Below, piece after piece: positions 9,086 through 17,983 of a stretch of 64,000 bases of DNA. The notes under the pieces were generated by a model that saw nothing but the letters and a program-made list of their open reading frames with translations, was not told where the DNA came from and did not search any database. The stretch comes from Aureococcus anophagefferens (taxonomy: Eukaryota; Sar; Pelagophyceae; Pelagomonadales; Pelagomonadaceae): positions 1,162,432 through 1,226,431 of the forward strand of contig NW_008705566.1 in NCBI RefSeq assembly GCF_000186865.1. Direction: 5' to 3'. The position numbers and the translations under genes were made by a program. How positions within the stretch are numbered: the stretch's first letter is position 1; each line of letters opens with the position of its first letter.

Positions 9086-10447
9086 ATGGCTCCCAACAAC
9101 ACGAGCATCACCGCAGCTCTCGTCGCCTCCGCCGCCGCCTTCTATTTCGCCAAAAAGAAGGCGCACCCGCTGTCGAGCTGCGGCGCACCGCGCGGCCGCG
9201 CGCGCGTCTTCACGCTCGCGGCCGTGGACCGCACGGACTCGCCCGGCGGCGCGACGGCCGGGCCGCCGGGCCGGCCGGCCGCGCACTACCTCGACGTCGC
9301 CGAACCCGCCGTGGACATCCCCGTCGCCGAGCTCTTCGCGCCGGGGTCCGACTTCGTGCTCTACGCCGTCGAGGACGTCGGCGGCGAATCGCCGTACCTC
9401 GTCTTCGCGGCGCTGCCCCCGGCCGAACGCGCGGCCGTCTGGCGCGACGAGGCCTTCATCGACCGGGGCCTGCGGAAGCACCTGGCGCTCGATACGGAAG
9501 TCGCTGTGGCGTCGCTCGCGTCCGTCGAGGACGCGGTCAAGGCCGCGCGTCGCAACCTCGCGTCGGGCGCGTGGCGCGTTTCTTTTGTGTGGAACACGGG
9601 CCGCTGCGGCTCGACGCTGCTCCACAAGGCCACGACGAACCTCGGCGCGGTGTCCCTCTCGGAGCCGCACTGGCTCGACCAGCTCATGTACGGCCACGGC
9701 GGCGCCGACGCCGCCAAGCTCCGGCGCGCGCTCGCGGCCTGCGTCGCGGCCGAGGCGACGATCGCGCGCCTCCAGGACGGCTGGAGCGGCGCGACGCAGT
9801 TCTTCCTGAACCCGAAGGCGGGCCCGCACGCGCTCGTGCCCGAGGCCGCGGCCGCGTTCCCGACGTCGACGCACGTCTACGTGTACCGCGCCTGCGAGCA
9901 GGTCGTCCAGTCCTTCGCGGGCCTCAAGTTCGGCGGCGGCATCCCCGCGCCGCTCCGGCTCATGTGGCTCCTCGGCCGGGGCCCGCTGCCGACGCGGCCC
10001 GAGCTGCAAAGCGTCTCCTCGTGGCCCGTCGCGTTCCTCGCGACGCGCTGGGTCGAGTCCGTCGCCGGCTGGGCGGACCTCGTCGCGGCGCGGCGCGCGG
10101 CGCGCGGGCCCGGGGACCCCGTCGGCGGCGCGCTCAACGTCCGCTTCGACGAGTTCACGTCCAAGGACCTCGCGCTCCGCGAGGCGGTGCTGCGCGAGGT
10201 GCTGGCGCACGTCGGCCTCGTCGCGGCCGACGCGGACGACGGCGCGCTCGCGCCGGCGCTCGCGGCGTTCGAGAAACACTCGCAGGCGGGCTCGGCCATG
10301 TCCGGCCCGAAGGCCAAGGTCGTCCAGGACGCGGACCTCCCCGCCATCCGCGCGTGCGTCGCGGCGGGCCTCGCGGCGACCGACGTCGTCGTCGAGGGCG
10401 GCGGCGCGAACGTCCTCCTGCCGCGGTCGGCCGGGTTGAAGTCGTGA
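9086..10447 (+). CDS. Sulfotransferase-like P-loop protein, membrane-anchored
   Basis: 453 residues from ATG 9086. A short hydrophobic N-terminus (ITAALVASAAAFYFAKKK) suggests a type II membrane protein. The central SFVWNTGRCGSTLLHKATTN resembles the 5'-phosphosulfate-binding loop of sulfotransferases (R.GSTLL), followed by the SEPHWLDQL block common in this fold; THVYVYRACEQVVQS and NVRFDEFTSKD fit later strands. Such enzymes move sulfate from PAPS to carbohydrates or proteins in the Golgi. Activity is inferred from the loop; the acceptor is unknown. Confidence 0.6.
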   Translation: MAPNNTSITAALVASAAAFYFAKKKAHPLSSCGAPRGRARVFTLAAVDRTDSPGGATAGPPGRPAAHYLDVAEPAVDIPVAELFAPGSDFVLYAVEDVGGESPYLVFAALPPAERAAVWRDEAFIDRGLRKHLALDTEVAVASLASVEDAVKAARRNLASGAWRVSFVWNTGRCGSTLLHKATTNLGAVSLSEPHWLDQLMYGHGGADAAKLRRALAACVAAEATIARLQDGWSGATQFFLNPKAGPHALVPEAAAAFPTSTHVYVYRACEQVVQSFAGLKFGGGIPAPLRLMWLLGRGPLPTRPELQSVSSWPVAFLATRWVESVAGWADLVAARRAARGPGDPVGGALNVRFDEFTSKDLALREAVLREVLAHVGLVAADADDGALAPALAAFEKHSQAGSAMSGPKAKVVQDADLPAIRACVAAGLAATDVVVEGGGANVLLPRSAGLKS

Positions 10448-10561
10448 GTGTTTAGGACCTGACAGACGTCTTAACAGACGTAGAGGCCTAGACGTCATTT
10501 TTTTGCCACAGGACTACGAGCAGACAGCGAGCCTCTTGAGCCGATCTCTTTCAAATCAAAA

Positions 10562-11848
10562 ATGGTTGCGACGCGCACACAGCGCCTCCAAGAGCGCAAG
10601 AATGAGCGAAAAAAGCTGAAGGGCGTCGATTCCTTGGACCGGAGCACGCTGAGCGTCGTCATCGAGTTCGGGGGCTTCCACGAACTTCGAGCGCTCACCT
10701 TGGCCCTCGGCAAGACGGGCGAGAACGAGATCGCGGGCGCGACCGTCGGCGACGCCGTGGCGCTCGCGACGCGCGGGTCTATCGTCGTCCGGAAGGAACA
10801 CGACGTCATTCGAAGCCAAGCGTCCCGGCCCCGGCCGCCGCGTCTCTTCGTGACGTCGACGGAGACGTTCGCGTCGCGGGTCGAGCTCCTCGAGGCCTGG
10901 AAGTGCGGCGACGACGGCACGGAAGATCCAGCCATGGAGTACACCGCGCCTCCCGTGGTCGCGAGACTCGCGGACAGCGTGTTCCATCACGGCGTGGCGG
11001 ATCTGATGAACTCGGACGCGACCGACGACTCCTGCGAGGTGATCCACCTCATGACCATGGGTCCCCGCGCCACGCCCTTCATCTTTTTTTCGAGCAACCA
11101 GAACGTCTGCGACAAGGGCTGCTGGTGCGCCGGCGTCATCCATGTGGGCGTCCACGCGTGCGTCGGCGGCGAATGGGAGCGCCTCATCACGTACGAGTAC
11201 GCCGTGGGCAACGCGAGCGGCGAGGAGCCGAGCCGCTACGTCGGCGCGAGCCAGGAGATCTGCGACCGCGTCGCGAGCGCCCTCGGCATCGCGCCGACGG
11301 AGGTCGGCTACGCCGTGCGCGTGGCGTACGTGTCCGCGAACCTCGGCGGTGCGGGAGAGAAAGACTGGATGGCGATGGAACGACTGGCCAATGACCCATC
11401 AAATGAATATTTCCACGAACATGACGACTGGGCAAACGAAGAATTTGCTTACCAGGCCCGGGCTCTACGCTTCGGCGGCTTGGGCGTCAGTACCTTCCCT
11501 TTCGACGCGTCCGTGCCCGCGCCCCACTTCGGATCGGGCCGCGTCGGCACGCGCTCCCGCCTCGTCGAATCGCCGCGCGGCCTGCTCCGCGACGTCCAAA
11601 AAGAGGTCGCGGAACGGCTGCCGGTCCAGTCCCTCGCCGCGACGTGCAAGACTCTGAAGGGGTGGCAGCAGAGGGTCGACGACGCCCGCTGGGCGAAGGC
11701 GCGCACGCGCGCGCGCGAGCTTTGCGCACGACCATGCCCGGATGACGACCTGTGGATCCGCGAGTCCCACATCAAACCCCACGAATACTACGGCCCCAAC
11801 CTCGACGCTTCGCACCCGGCGGGCATGGGCGGCTGCGTGATCGCGTAG
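10562..11848 (+). CDS. Unknown protein with F-box-like C-terminal segment
   Basis: 428 residues from ATG 10562. The N-terminus is basic and probably coiled (RTQRLQERKNERKKLK). The middle resembles no family I know and contains a Cys cluster (CDKGCWCAGVIHVG). Near the C-terminus VAERLPVQSLAATCKTLKGW has the spacing of an F-box (LP..SL...C..W), which would suggest a ubiquitin-ligase adaptor, but this is weak. It converges on the aminotransferase with 9 bp between stops. Confidence 0.55.
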   Translation: MVATRTQRLQERKNERKKLKGVDSLDRSTLSVVIEFGGFHELRALTLALGKTGENEIAGATVGDAVALATRGSIVVRKEHDVIRSQASRPRPPRLFVTSTETFASRVELLEAWKCGDDGTEDPAMEYTAPPVVARLADSVFHHGVADLMNSDATDDSCEVIHLMTMGPRATPFIFFSSNQNVCDKGCWCAGVIHVGVHACVGGEWERLITYEYAVGNASGEEPSRYVGASQEICDRVASALGIAPTEVGYAVRVAYVSANLGGAGEKDWMAMERLANDPSNEYFHEHDDWANEEFAYQARALRFGGLGVSTFPFDASVPAPHFGSGRVGTRSRLVESPRGLLRDVQKEVAERLPVQSLAATCKTLKGWQQRVDDARWAKARTRARELCARPCPDDDLWIRESHIKPHEYYGPNLDASHPAGMGGCVIA

Positions 11849-11857
11849 CTCCTAAAT

Positions 11858-13282
11858 CTACGGCTTATCCCGCCCCCGCCCCCCTTCGACGTTCGCGACG
11901 AGCTGGAGGTTCAGCGCCAGGGAGTCGCGCACGCCGGCCTCCGCTCGGTCCAGGTCCGCGAGCTTCGCGCGCAGCGCCGCGCGCTCGCCCTCGATGGTCG
12001 CGAGCGCGGTGTCGTAGGCCGACTTGTCCCAGTCCGCCGGCGCGAGGCCCGCGTCGGCGACGACGCGCCCCGCGCCGTGGATGGCGGTGAGCTCGGCGAC
12101 GACGCGCGCGACGTCGTCCGCGGCGACGGCCGCGCCCGTCGGGAGCACGAGGAGCGACGCGTTCAGCGCGTCCGTCGCGGCGAGGAAGCCGGGCTCGCGC
12201 GGCGCGAGGTGCGCGTAGGGCGCGTGGGCGTGGACGCCGGGGAAGAAGTAGCGCTTCGCGTAGACGCCCGCCTTGCGGAGCTCGGCCATGACGACGTCGC
12301 GCGAGACGCCGAACGCCGGCTCGACGCGCACGCAGACGTAGGAGTGCGTGCAGCCCGAGTCCGCGCGCAAGAACGGCGCGTTCCAGTAGGTCAGGGGCCC
12401 GTCGAGCAGGCCCGCGGCGCCGAGCGCGTCGCCGTAGGCCGCCGCGACCGCCCGGTACGTGTCGAGCGTCGCGTCGACGACCCGCAGGTGCCGCAGCGCC
12501 AGCGCCGCGTGGACCTCGCTGAGCTTCGCGTTCGTGCCCATGGAGACGATCGTGTCCTGGCCGCTGAAGCCGAAGTTGCGCGCCCGCGTCGCCGCGACCG
12601 CCAGCGCGTCGTCGTTCGTCGCGATCAAACCCCCCTCGAAGCCGTTGAGGAGCTTCGTCGCGTGCAGGCTGAACACCTCGGCGCGCCCCCGCGTGCCGAC
12701 CTTGGCGCCGTCGGCGTAGGCCGCCCCGAAGGCGTGGGCGCTGTCGTAGAAGACGTCGAGGGACCGTTTCGCCGCGAACGCCTCCAACGCCGCGGCGTCG
12801 CCCGCGCGGCCCCACAAATGGACGCCGACGACGGCGACGGTTTTTGGCGTGGTCGCTCGTTCCGCGGAGGCGATGGACATGAAGTGGCTCGCCTCGTCGA
12901 CGTCGCAGAAGACCGGCGTCAGCCCGGCGCAGGCGACGGCGTGCGCGGTGGCGACGAAGGTGAAGCTCGGCAGCAGCACCTCGGCGCCCGGCGCGAAGCG
13001 CCGCGCCCGCAGCGCGAGCTCGAGGCCCACGGTCGCGTTGCTCACGGCGACGACGTGCTTGACGCCGAGGTACTCGCGCGCGCCCTGCTCCAATTGGCTG
13101 ACGAAAGGGCCGCCGTTCGTCAGCAGCTTCGAACGCAGGATCGTCTTCACGTCTTCCAGGAAGCCCTGCTCGTCGAGCACGTTCGGCCGCCCCACGACGA
13201 GCGTCTTCGCGTGCTTCGGCGACTCCGGCATGGGCTGCCGCGGGGGCTGCACTGGCTCTCCAGATTTGCGCCCGAGGGGCAA
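11858..13282 (-). CDS. DegT/DnrJ/EryC1/StrS-type sugar aminotransferase
   Basis: 474 residues, PLP-dependent aminotransferase that makes amino sugars from nucleotide keto-sugars. Seen: EVLLPSFTFVATAHAVACAG (cofactor-contacting strand), CDVDEASHFM, DSAHAFGAAYADGAKVG (Asp contacting the pyridine), and SLHATKLLNGFEGG with the Schiff-base lysine. The C-terminal GVYAKRYFFPGVHAHAPYA is the usual substrate loop. About 50 extra residues at the C-terminus look helical. No other sugar-pathway gene is adjacent. A second Met (MPESPKH, residue 18) is an alternative start. Confidence 0.88.
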   Translation of the reverse strand: MPLGRKSGEPVQPPRQPMPESPKHAKTLVVGRPNVLDEQGFLEDVKTILRSKLLTNGGPFVSQLEQGAREYLGVKHVVAVSNATVGLELALRARRFAPGAEVLLPSFTFVATAHAVACAGLTPVFCDVDEASHFMSIASAERATTPKTVAVVGVHLWGRAGDAAALEAFAAKRSLDVFYDSAHAFGAAYADGAKVGTRGRAEVFSLHATKLLNGFEGGLIATNDDALAVAATRARNFGFSGQDTIVSMGTNAKLSEVHAALALRHLRVVDATLDTYRAVAAAYGDALGAAGLLDGPLTYWNAPFLRADSGCTHSYVCVRVEPAFGVSRDVVMAELRKAGVYAKRYFFPGVHAHAPYAHLAPREPGFLAATDALNASLLVLPTGAAVAADDVARVVAELTAIHGAGRVVADAGLAPADWDKSAYDTALATIEGERAALRAKLADLDRAEAGVRDSLALNLQLVANVEGGRGRDKP

Positions 13283-13478
13283 AGAACGATGGCTGAAGTC
13301 ATCCTTGAAGATTTCGTAAAGCTCGAAAAGTGCCCGAGCTCCGTCACCCTGCAGTCGTCGTCGGGCTCGACGCTCTGCGGCGCCGTGACTGCTCGACGAA
13401 GTAATCTATAACACGGCGCGCGCGCATCGCTGCGGTTCGCATAAATAAACACCGCTCGCGCCGTCTCAAAACCCAACG

Positions 13479-14825
13479 ATGATCAGCCCCGGCGCGGAGA
13501 TCATGTTGCTCGCCGCGGCGTCGGGCGTGCTCTTCTGGGCCATGGCCGTCGTCACGGAGTACCGCTTCGTGCCGTCGATCATCCTCCTGAGCGAGCGCCT
13601 GCGCATCCCGAAGGACGTCGCCGGCGCGACGCTCGTCGCCGCGGGCGCGTCGTCGCCGGAGCTCTTCAGCAACGTCATCGCCATGTTCATCACCAAGTCG
13701 GACCTCGGCATCGGCACGATCATCGGCTCGGAGATCTTCAACCACATGATGATCCTCGCCGGCGTCTGCGCGTCGCGGACCACGCCCCAGCGCCTCGACC
13801 GGCTCACGACGATCCGCGACAACTTCGCGTACGCGGCCGCGCTCGGGCTGTTGCTCGCGGCCGTCGCGGACGTGCGGCGCCACGGCTACGCGGACGACGA
13901 CGGGCGCGACGACAACTCCATGGTCGTCGTCCACGCCTGGAGCCCCTGCCCGCTCCTCCTGCTCTACGTCGCCTACGCGTACGCGTGCAGCGCGTCGGGC
14001 CGGTCGCTTTTAGCCAAAATCGTCGGCGCGAACGCCGTCGCCGTTTCCGACGAGAAGGAGGCCGCCGTCGCCGAGGAGGAGGCCGTCGTCGCGCTCCTCG
14101 TGAAGGACGACGAGAGCCCCGCGGGCGCCCACGTCGTCGAGGCCTACGGCGCGGCGTCGGCCGTCGTCGAGGCCGACGAGCGGCTCTTCGCCGTGCCGGA
14201 GCTGAGCGACGCGACGCCCCGGGGCGTCCTGCGGTTTTTGGTCGACGTCGCCCTCGCGCCGGCGGCCTGGCTCATGGACGCGACGCTCGCGGCGCCGGGC
14301 CGCGACGCGACGCTCTGGCGCCTCGCGGCGAACGGCGGCGCGTGCACGGTCTGGCTCGTCGGCTTATCCTACGGCATGGTCGTCGCCCTCGAGCGCATCG
14401 GCGCGTTGATCGGCGTCTCCGCGGCCGTCGTCGGCATCACCGTGGGCGCCGCGGGCACGTCGTTCCCGAACCTCGTGTCGTCGATGGTCGCCGCGCGCGA
14501 CGGCCACGCGAACATGGCCGTGTCCAACGCGCTGGGCTCGAACACGTTCAACTTGTGCATCTGCCTCGGCCTGCCCTGGCTCCTCTACCCCTTCGTCTAC
14601 GGCGAGCCCTACGAGGCGCTCCACGACTACTCGGTCGTCGTCGACGTCGCGCTGCTCGCCTTCGTGCTCGCGGTCTACGTCGGCGTGCTCGTCGCCTACG
14701 ACTACACGCTCCATGCCTTCATGGGCTACGTCTTCGGGCTGACCTGGGTCGCGTTCCTCGCCTGCTCGATCCTGCTGGGCCGGGAGATCGACGTCGTCGA
14801 GAACCACGTCCAGGGCGGGAACTAG
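13479..14825 (+). CDS. Cation/Ca2+ exchanger of the NCKX type
   Basis: 448 residues, polytopic membrane antiporter expected to export or store Ca2+ in exchange for Na+. Alpha-1 repeat: DVAGATLVAAGASSPELFSN and GIGTIIGSEIFNHMMILAGV. Alpha-2 repeat: VVGITVGAAGTSFPNLVSSM and ANMAVSNALGSNTFNLCICL. A charged cytosolic loop (about 180-250, DEKEAAVAEEEAVV) separates them. Two acidic positions that matter for Ca2+ and K+ binding in animal NCKX2 (PDL and SNIFD) are Asn here. Plasma membrane or vacuole location cannot be decided. Confidence 0.85.
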   Translation: MISPGAEIMLLAAASGVLFWAMAVVTEYRFVPSIILLSERLRIPKDVAGATLVAAGASSPELFSNVIAMFITKSDLGIGTIIGSEIFNHMMILAGVCASRTTPQRLDRLTTIRDNFAYAAALGLLLAAVADVRRHGYADDDGRDDNSMVVVHAWSPCPLLLLYVAYAYACSASGRSLLAKIVGANAVAVSDEKEAAVAEEEAVVALLVKDDESPAGAHVVEAYGAASAVVEADERLFAVPELSDATPRGVLRFLVDVALAPAAWLMDATLAAPGRDATLWRLAANGGACTVWLVGLSYGMVVALERIGALIGVSAAVVGITVGAAGTSFPNLVSSMVAARDGHANMAVSNALGSNTFNLCICLGLPWLLYPFVYGEPYEALHDYSVVVDVALLAFVLAVYVGVLVAYDYTLHAFMGYVFGLTWVAFLACSILLGREIDVVENHVQGGN

Positions 14826-14883
14826 TAATCGGATTTTATGACACACATTGGAGCAGCTGGTTAGTAGACAGGGGCAGTAAATT

Positions 14884-15513
14884 TCATGACGCGTCGTCCC
14901 GGTCGCTGAGGTCGATGGTCTCGGGCGCGACCGGCGCCGCCTCGCCGGGCAACGGCGCCGCGCGGCCCGGCGCGAAGCCGGGCCACACGGTCTTCGGTTT
15001 CGCCGTGAACACGCGGTTCTCGTAGGCGACCTCGACGACGCCGACGTTGCGCAGCACCTCGGGCGCGCCGAGGCAGCGCTTGAAGAATTGGCCGTGCCCG
15101 ACGAGCGCGACGCGCTGCTCCGGGCGCGCGTCCAACCAGTCGCGCAGCGCGCCGATGCGCCGGTCGAGCAGCCACGGAATGAAATACTCGCTGAGCGTGC
15201 GCTCGTGCAGGCACTCGAGCTCGGAGATCTCCCGGCCCTCGAAGCACGCGCGCGCCGTCCCGACGGCGCGAACGTACGGCGAGTGGGCGATCAACTCGAC
15301 CTTGGCGTCATCCTTCCACGCCTTGAACTCGGCGCTCGTCTTCGCGTGCTCCAGCTGGATTCGTCCCGTCTCCGACAGCGGCGCGTCCCAGCCGAGGTCG
15401 ATGATGCGTCGAGCGGCCCCTTGCCTGCCGGCGTGGAGGTCCCGCGTCGCGACATTCTGCTCCGATTCGGCGTGCCGCACGAAGTAGAGCGTCTTCTTGG
15501 CTTTTGTGGTCAT
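14884..15513 (-). CDS. Histidine phosphatase (phosphoglycerate-mutase-like)
   Basis: 209 residues. The catalytic RHAESEQN is near the N-terminus, PLSETGRIQLEHA follows, SPYVRAVGTARACFEG carries the second arginine, and LVGHGQFFKRCLG supplies the second histidine. The branch-2-like spacing and short length suggest a small-molecule phosphatase or fructose-2,6-bisphosphatase-like enzyme rather than a glycolytic mutase. It has no targeting signal and is probably cytosolic. Its start faces the Nudix gene across ~270 bp. Confidence 0.8.
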   Translation of the reverse strand: MTTKAKKTLYFVRHAESEQNVATRDLHAGRQGAARRIIDLGWDAPLSETGRIQLEHAKTSAEFKAWKDDAKVELIAHSPYVRAVGTARACFEGREISELECLHERTLSEYFIPWLLDRRIGALRDWLDARPEQRVALVGHGQFFKRCLGAPEVLRNVGVVEVAYENRVFTAKPKTVWPGFAPGRAAPLPGEAAPVAPETIDLSDRDDAS

Positions 15514-15783
15514 CGTGTAGCGTCTAGAGGGCAGCGTCTAAATGGGCAGCCATACCCTGATTATCCTCAATCAAGCTGTGGCGGCAAAGTCGGCCCACTA
15601 AACGACTGGTTTGGAACGCGTTGCTAAGTCACCGATCGGTGACATCGGACCAAAGATCAGGCGAGGGAATCGATTTTGCCGCCAAGCTTTAACGAACTTC
15701 GTCAGGGTTGTCGCTGCCCGTTCGATAGCCGTTGGGCCTCAACCAGCCACGAATCACCCAAAGTGACGTTTTATCCACAGGAC

Positions 15784-16650
15784 ATGCCTGCGGTGCCCGG
15801 CATGTTTGAGGAGCCGTACACGCTGCTGCTGGGCCCGTCGGACTGCTGCGAGGCCGTCGTCGTCGACTACGACCAGGAAAAACACGCGCGACGACCGCAC
15901 GCGCTCGACGACCTCATCGACGAGACCTGGGCGCGCGCGCTCGACGCGAAGCCCAACCTCTTCGACGGCGCCAAGTTCCGGCTCGCGAGCGCCTCGTCCT
16001 CCAGCGGCACGGCGACGCTGCGCATCGGCCTGACGGGCTACCGCGAGTACGTGGGCACGAACCGCGCGCCGCACTGGGAGCGCCTCGCGGGCGACGGCGG
16101 CGCGCACCTCTCGAACGCGCTGGGCTGCGAGACGGCGCTCGAGACCGCCGACGGCATGCTCGCGCTCTTCCGGCGGTCGGCGGCGGTGGCGACGCACGGC
16201 GGCCTCTACAACGGGCCGTCGGGCCACGCGGAGCCGGGCCGCGTCAAGGGGTTCGAAGGGTTCCGCGACGTACCGCTGGACGCGGCCGCGGTCTCGCGCG
16301 AGCTCCTGGAGGACGCCATCCTCATGGAGACCGTGGAGGAGGTCGGCGTGCCCCTCGCGTCCCTGTCGAAGCCGAAGCTCATCGGCGTCATGCGCGACTC
16401 GCGCCTCAAGCCGGACCTGCTCTTCCTCGTGAGGACGACGCTCGTCTCCGAGGCCGTGCGCGCGCGCCACGCGACGGCCGTCGAGGCCTGGGAGTCCGAC
16501 GACCTGCGCTTCGTGCCCGTCGACGCGCCCGACGGCGCCTTCCCGGCGCTGACGCCCGTCACGCGCGCGGCTCTGGCGTGCCTCCGCGAGCTCCGGGCGC
16601 GCGAAAAGGCGCGCGCGCGGACGACGGCGGAGATCGAGCGCGATTTGTAA
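15784..16650 (+). CDS. NUDT22-like Nudix hydrolase (UDP-sugar pyrophosphatase-like)
   Basis: 288 residues from ATG 15784. The order of blocks fits NUDT22: an N-terminal half with LRIGLTGYREYVGTNRAPHW, then GPSGHAEPG, then a Nudix box remnant ELLEDAILMETVEEVGVPLA in which the EExG helix is kept. NUDT22 cleaves UDP-glucose and UDP-galactose. The spacing between the glycine-rich segment and the helix is longer than in typical Nudix proteins, as in NUDT22. Its last codons and stop lie in a 47-bp unit present three times. Confidence 0.72.
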   Translation: MPAVPGMFEEPYTLLLGPSDCCEAVVVDYDQEKHARRPHALDDLIDETWARALDAKPNLFDGAKFRLASASSSSGTATLRIGLTGYREYVGTNRAPHWERLAGDGGAHLSNALGCETALETADGMLALFRRSAAVATHGGLYNGPSGHAEPGRVKGFEGFRDVPLDAAAVSRELLEDAILMETVEEVGVPLASLSKPKLIGVMRDSRLKPDLLFLVRTTLVSEAVRARHATAVEAWESDDLRFVPVDAPDGAFPALTPVTRAALACLRELRAREKARARTTAEIERDL

Positions 16651-16766
16651 CGAGGGGTCCGTGGGGTCCTCGGGCGGAGATCGAGCGCGATTTATAACGA
16701 GGGGTCCGTGGGGTCCTCCGGCGGAGATCGAGCGCGAGTTATGACTAGGGGTCCGTGGGGTCCTCG
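16626..16766. repeat. 47-bp tandem triplication spanning the two convergent gene ends
   Basis: Units 16626-16672, 16673-16719 and 16720-16766 start GGCGGAGATCGAGCGCGA and differ at only a few bases. Each unit carries a copy of the Nudix gene's last codons and stop (AEIERDL) on the plus strand and of the ankyrin gene's last codons (EDPTDP) on the minus strand. The original gene-end junction was therefore amplified in tandem. Confidence 0.9.
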
Positions 16767-17841
16767 GGCTTGATGGGGACGACGAGCTCGCGGCCCTTGA
16801 GGAGCATGAGCTGGGGCGCCTTCTCCTCGAGCCGCGGCGGCGTGGCGACGAGGAAGCAGCGCCAGAAGCCGTCGCCCGGCCCGCCGCGCTCGATGAGCTG
16901 GGCCGACACGTTCTCCTCGACGACGTCCGTCTCCTCGTCGGCCGAGTCCTCGTCGCTGTCGTCGCCGTCGATGGCCGCCATGACGCGGACGTCGACGACG
17001 GCGCCGGGCCGCCAGAGGTCGTCCGCGGGCGCGTCGTAGGGCGCGAGCGCGAAGTCGTGGCGGTCCAGGTCCGGCGTGACCCAGGGCGGCGCGTCCGTCT
17101 CCGGCTTCGACGACGCGGCCAGCAGCGCCTCGAGGACGAGGTGGTTGCGCCGGGGCAGCGGCGCCGGCGCGGCGCCGCCGGCGTCGCGCGCGCCGAAGAC
17201 GTCGCCGTAGTCGTCGTCGTGGTCGCCGCAGACGTCGTCGACGTCGTCCGGGTCGCCGCGCGCGGCGATGGCCACGGCGGTGAGGCCGTCGGCCGCGGCC
17301 GCGTCGGGGTCGGCGCCGCGCGCGAGGAGCGCGGCGGCGGCGTCGACGGCCATCATCGCCGCCGCGCAGTGGAGCGGCGTCCAGCCGCGCCGGTCCGTCG
17401 CCTTCGGGTCGCCGCCGGCGTCGAGCACCGCGCCCGCGAGGTCCGCCGAGCACTTGTACTCGATCTGGTGGAGCGGCGTCCGCCCCTCGCAGTCGCGCGC
17501 GTTCGGGTCCGCGCCGGCCGCGAGCAGCGCCCTGGCGCAGTCGAGCTCGCCCTCGCCGACGGCGACGTGCAGGGGCGTGCTGTCGTTGAAGGACGCGTCG
17601 GCGCCCCTGGCGGCGTCGGGGGTCGCCGCGAGGACGGCTTTCAGCGCTTCGACGTCGCCGCGGAAGCCTACCAAGTGCGACGGGGTCGGATTTCTTCACA
17701 TCTTCAGGCGACATTCACGCGAAAAAACACTCCCGTCGCTCGACGCTGGCGGAAGCAGGCGCGCACGCAGGCCGACGTCTGCTCCTCGAGGTCCTTGTCG
17801 GACAGCGTCATCTTGTCGGCGGCGTTGGCCAGCGCGCTCAT
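16745..17841 (-). CDS. Ankyrin-repeat protein, two exons split by an introner-like element
   Basis: Exons 17841-17745 and 17667-16745 join to 339 residues. The intron (17744-17668, 77 bp) lies in an 81-bp element flanked by the 8-bp duplication GCTTCCGC (sense). Ankyrin repeats follow directly: [60 protein letters not shown] and [14 protein letters not shown]. The C-terminal half is acidic ([16 protein letters not shown]) and unknown. Probably a protein-interaction module. The start at 17841 is the first in-frame ATG; the frame is open further upstream, so an upstream exon is possible. Confidence 0.75.
17668..17748 (-). mobile_element. Introner-like element family C, copy 2, with 8-bp target duplication
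   Basis: The 81-bp element is flanked on the plus strand by GCGGAAGC at 17660-17667 and 17749-17756. The acceptor AG is the element's last two bases; the donor GT lies four bases inside the other end. Splicing gives CFRQRFRGDV where the empty site would read CFRGDV, so insertion added three to four codons. It is nearly identical to the intron at 5366-5435. Confidence 0.85.
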
Positions 17842-17983
17842 GGCCGCTGTGGACGTCGTGCTGCCGACGGCGTCGATGTCGTCGAGCGCTCGCCAGTGGC
17901 AATGTTGGCCTCAACGTAGCTATCATCGGCCAAAGATTTCGCGCGCGTCGGGTTTGGGCAGCGTCTGGGTCGATCGATATAAG

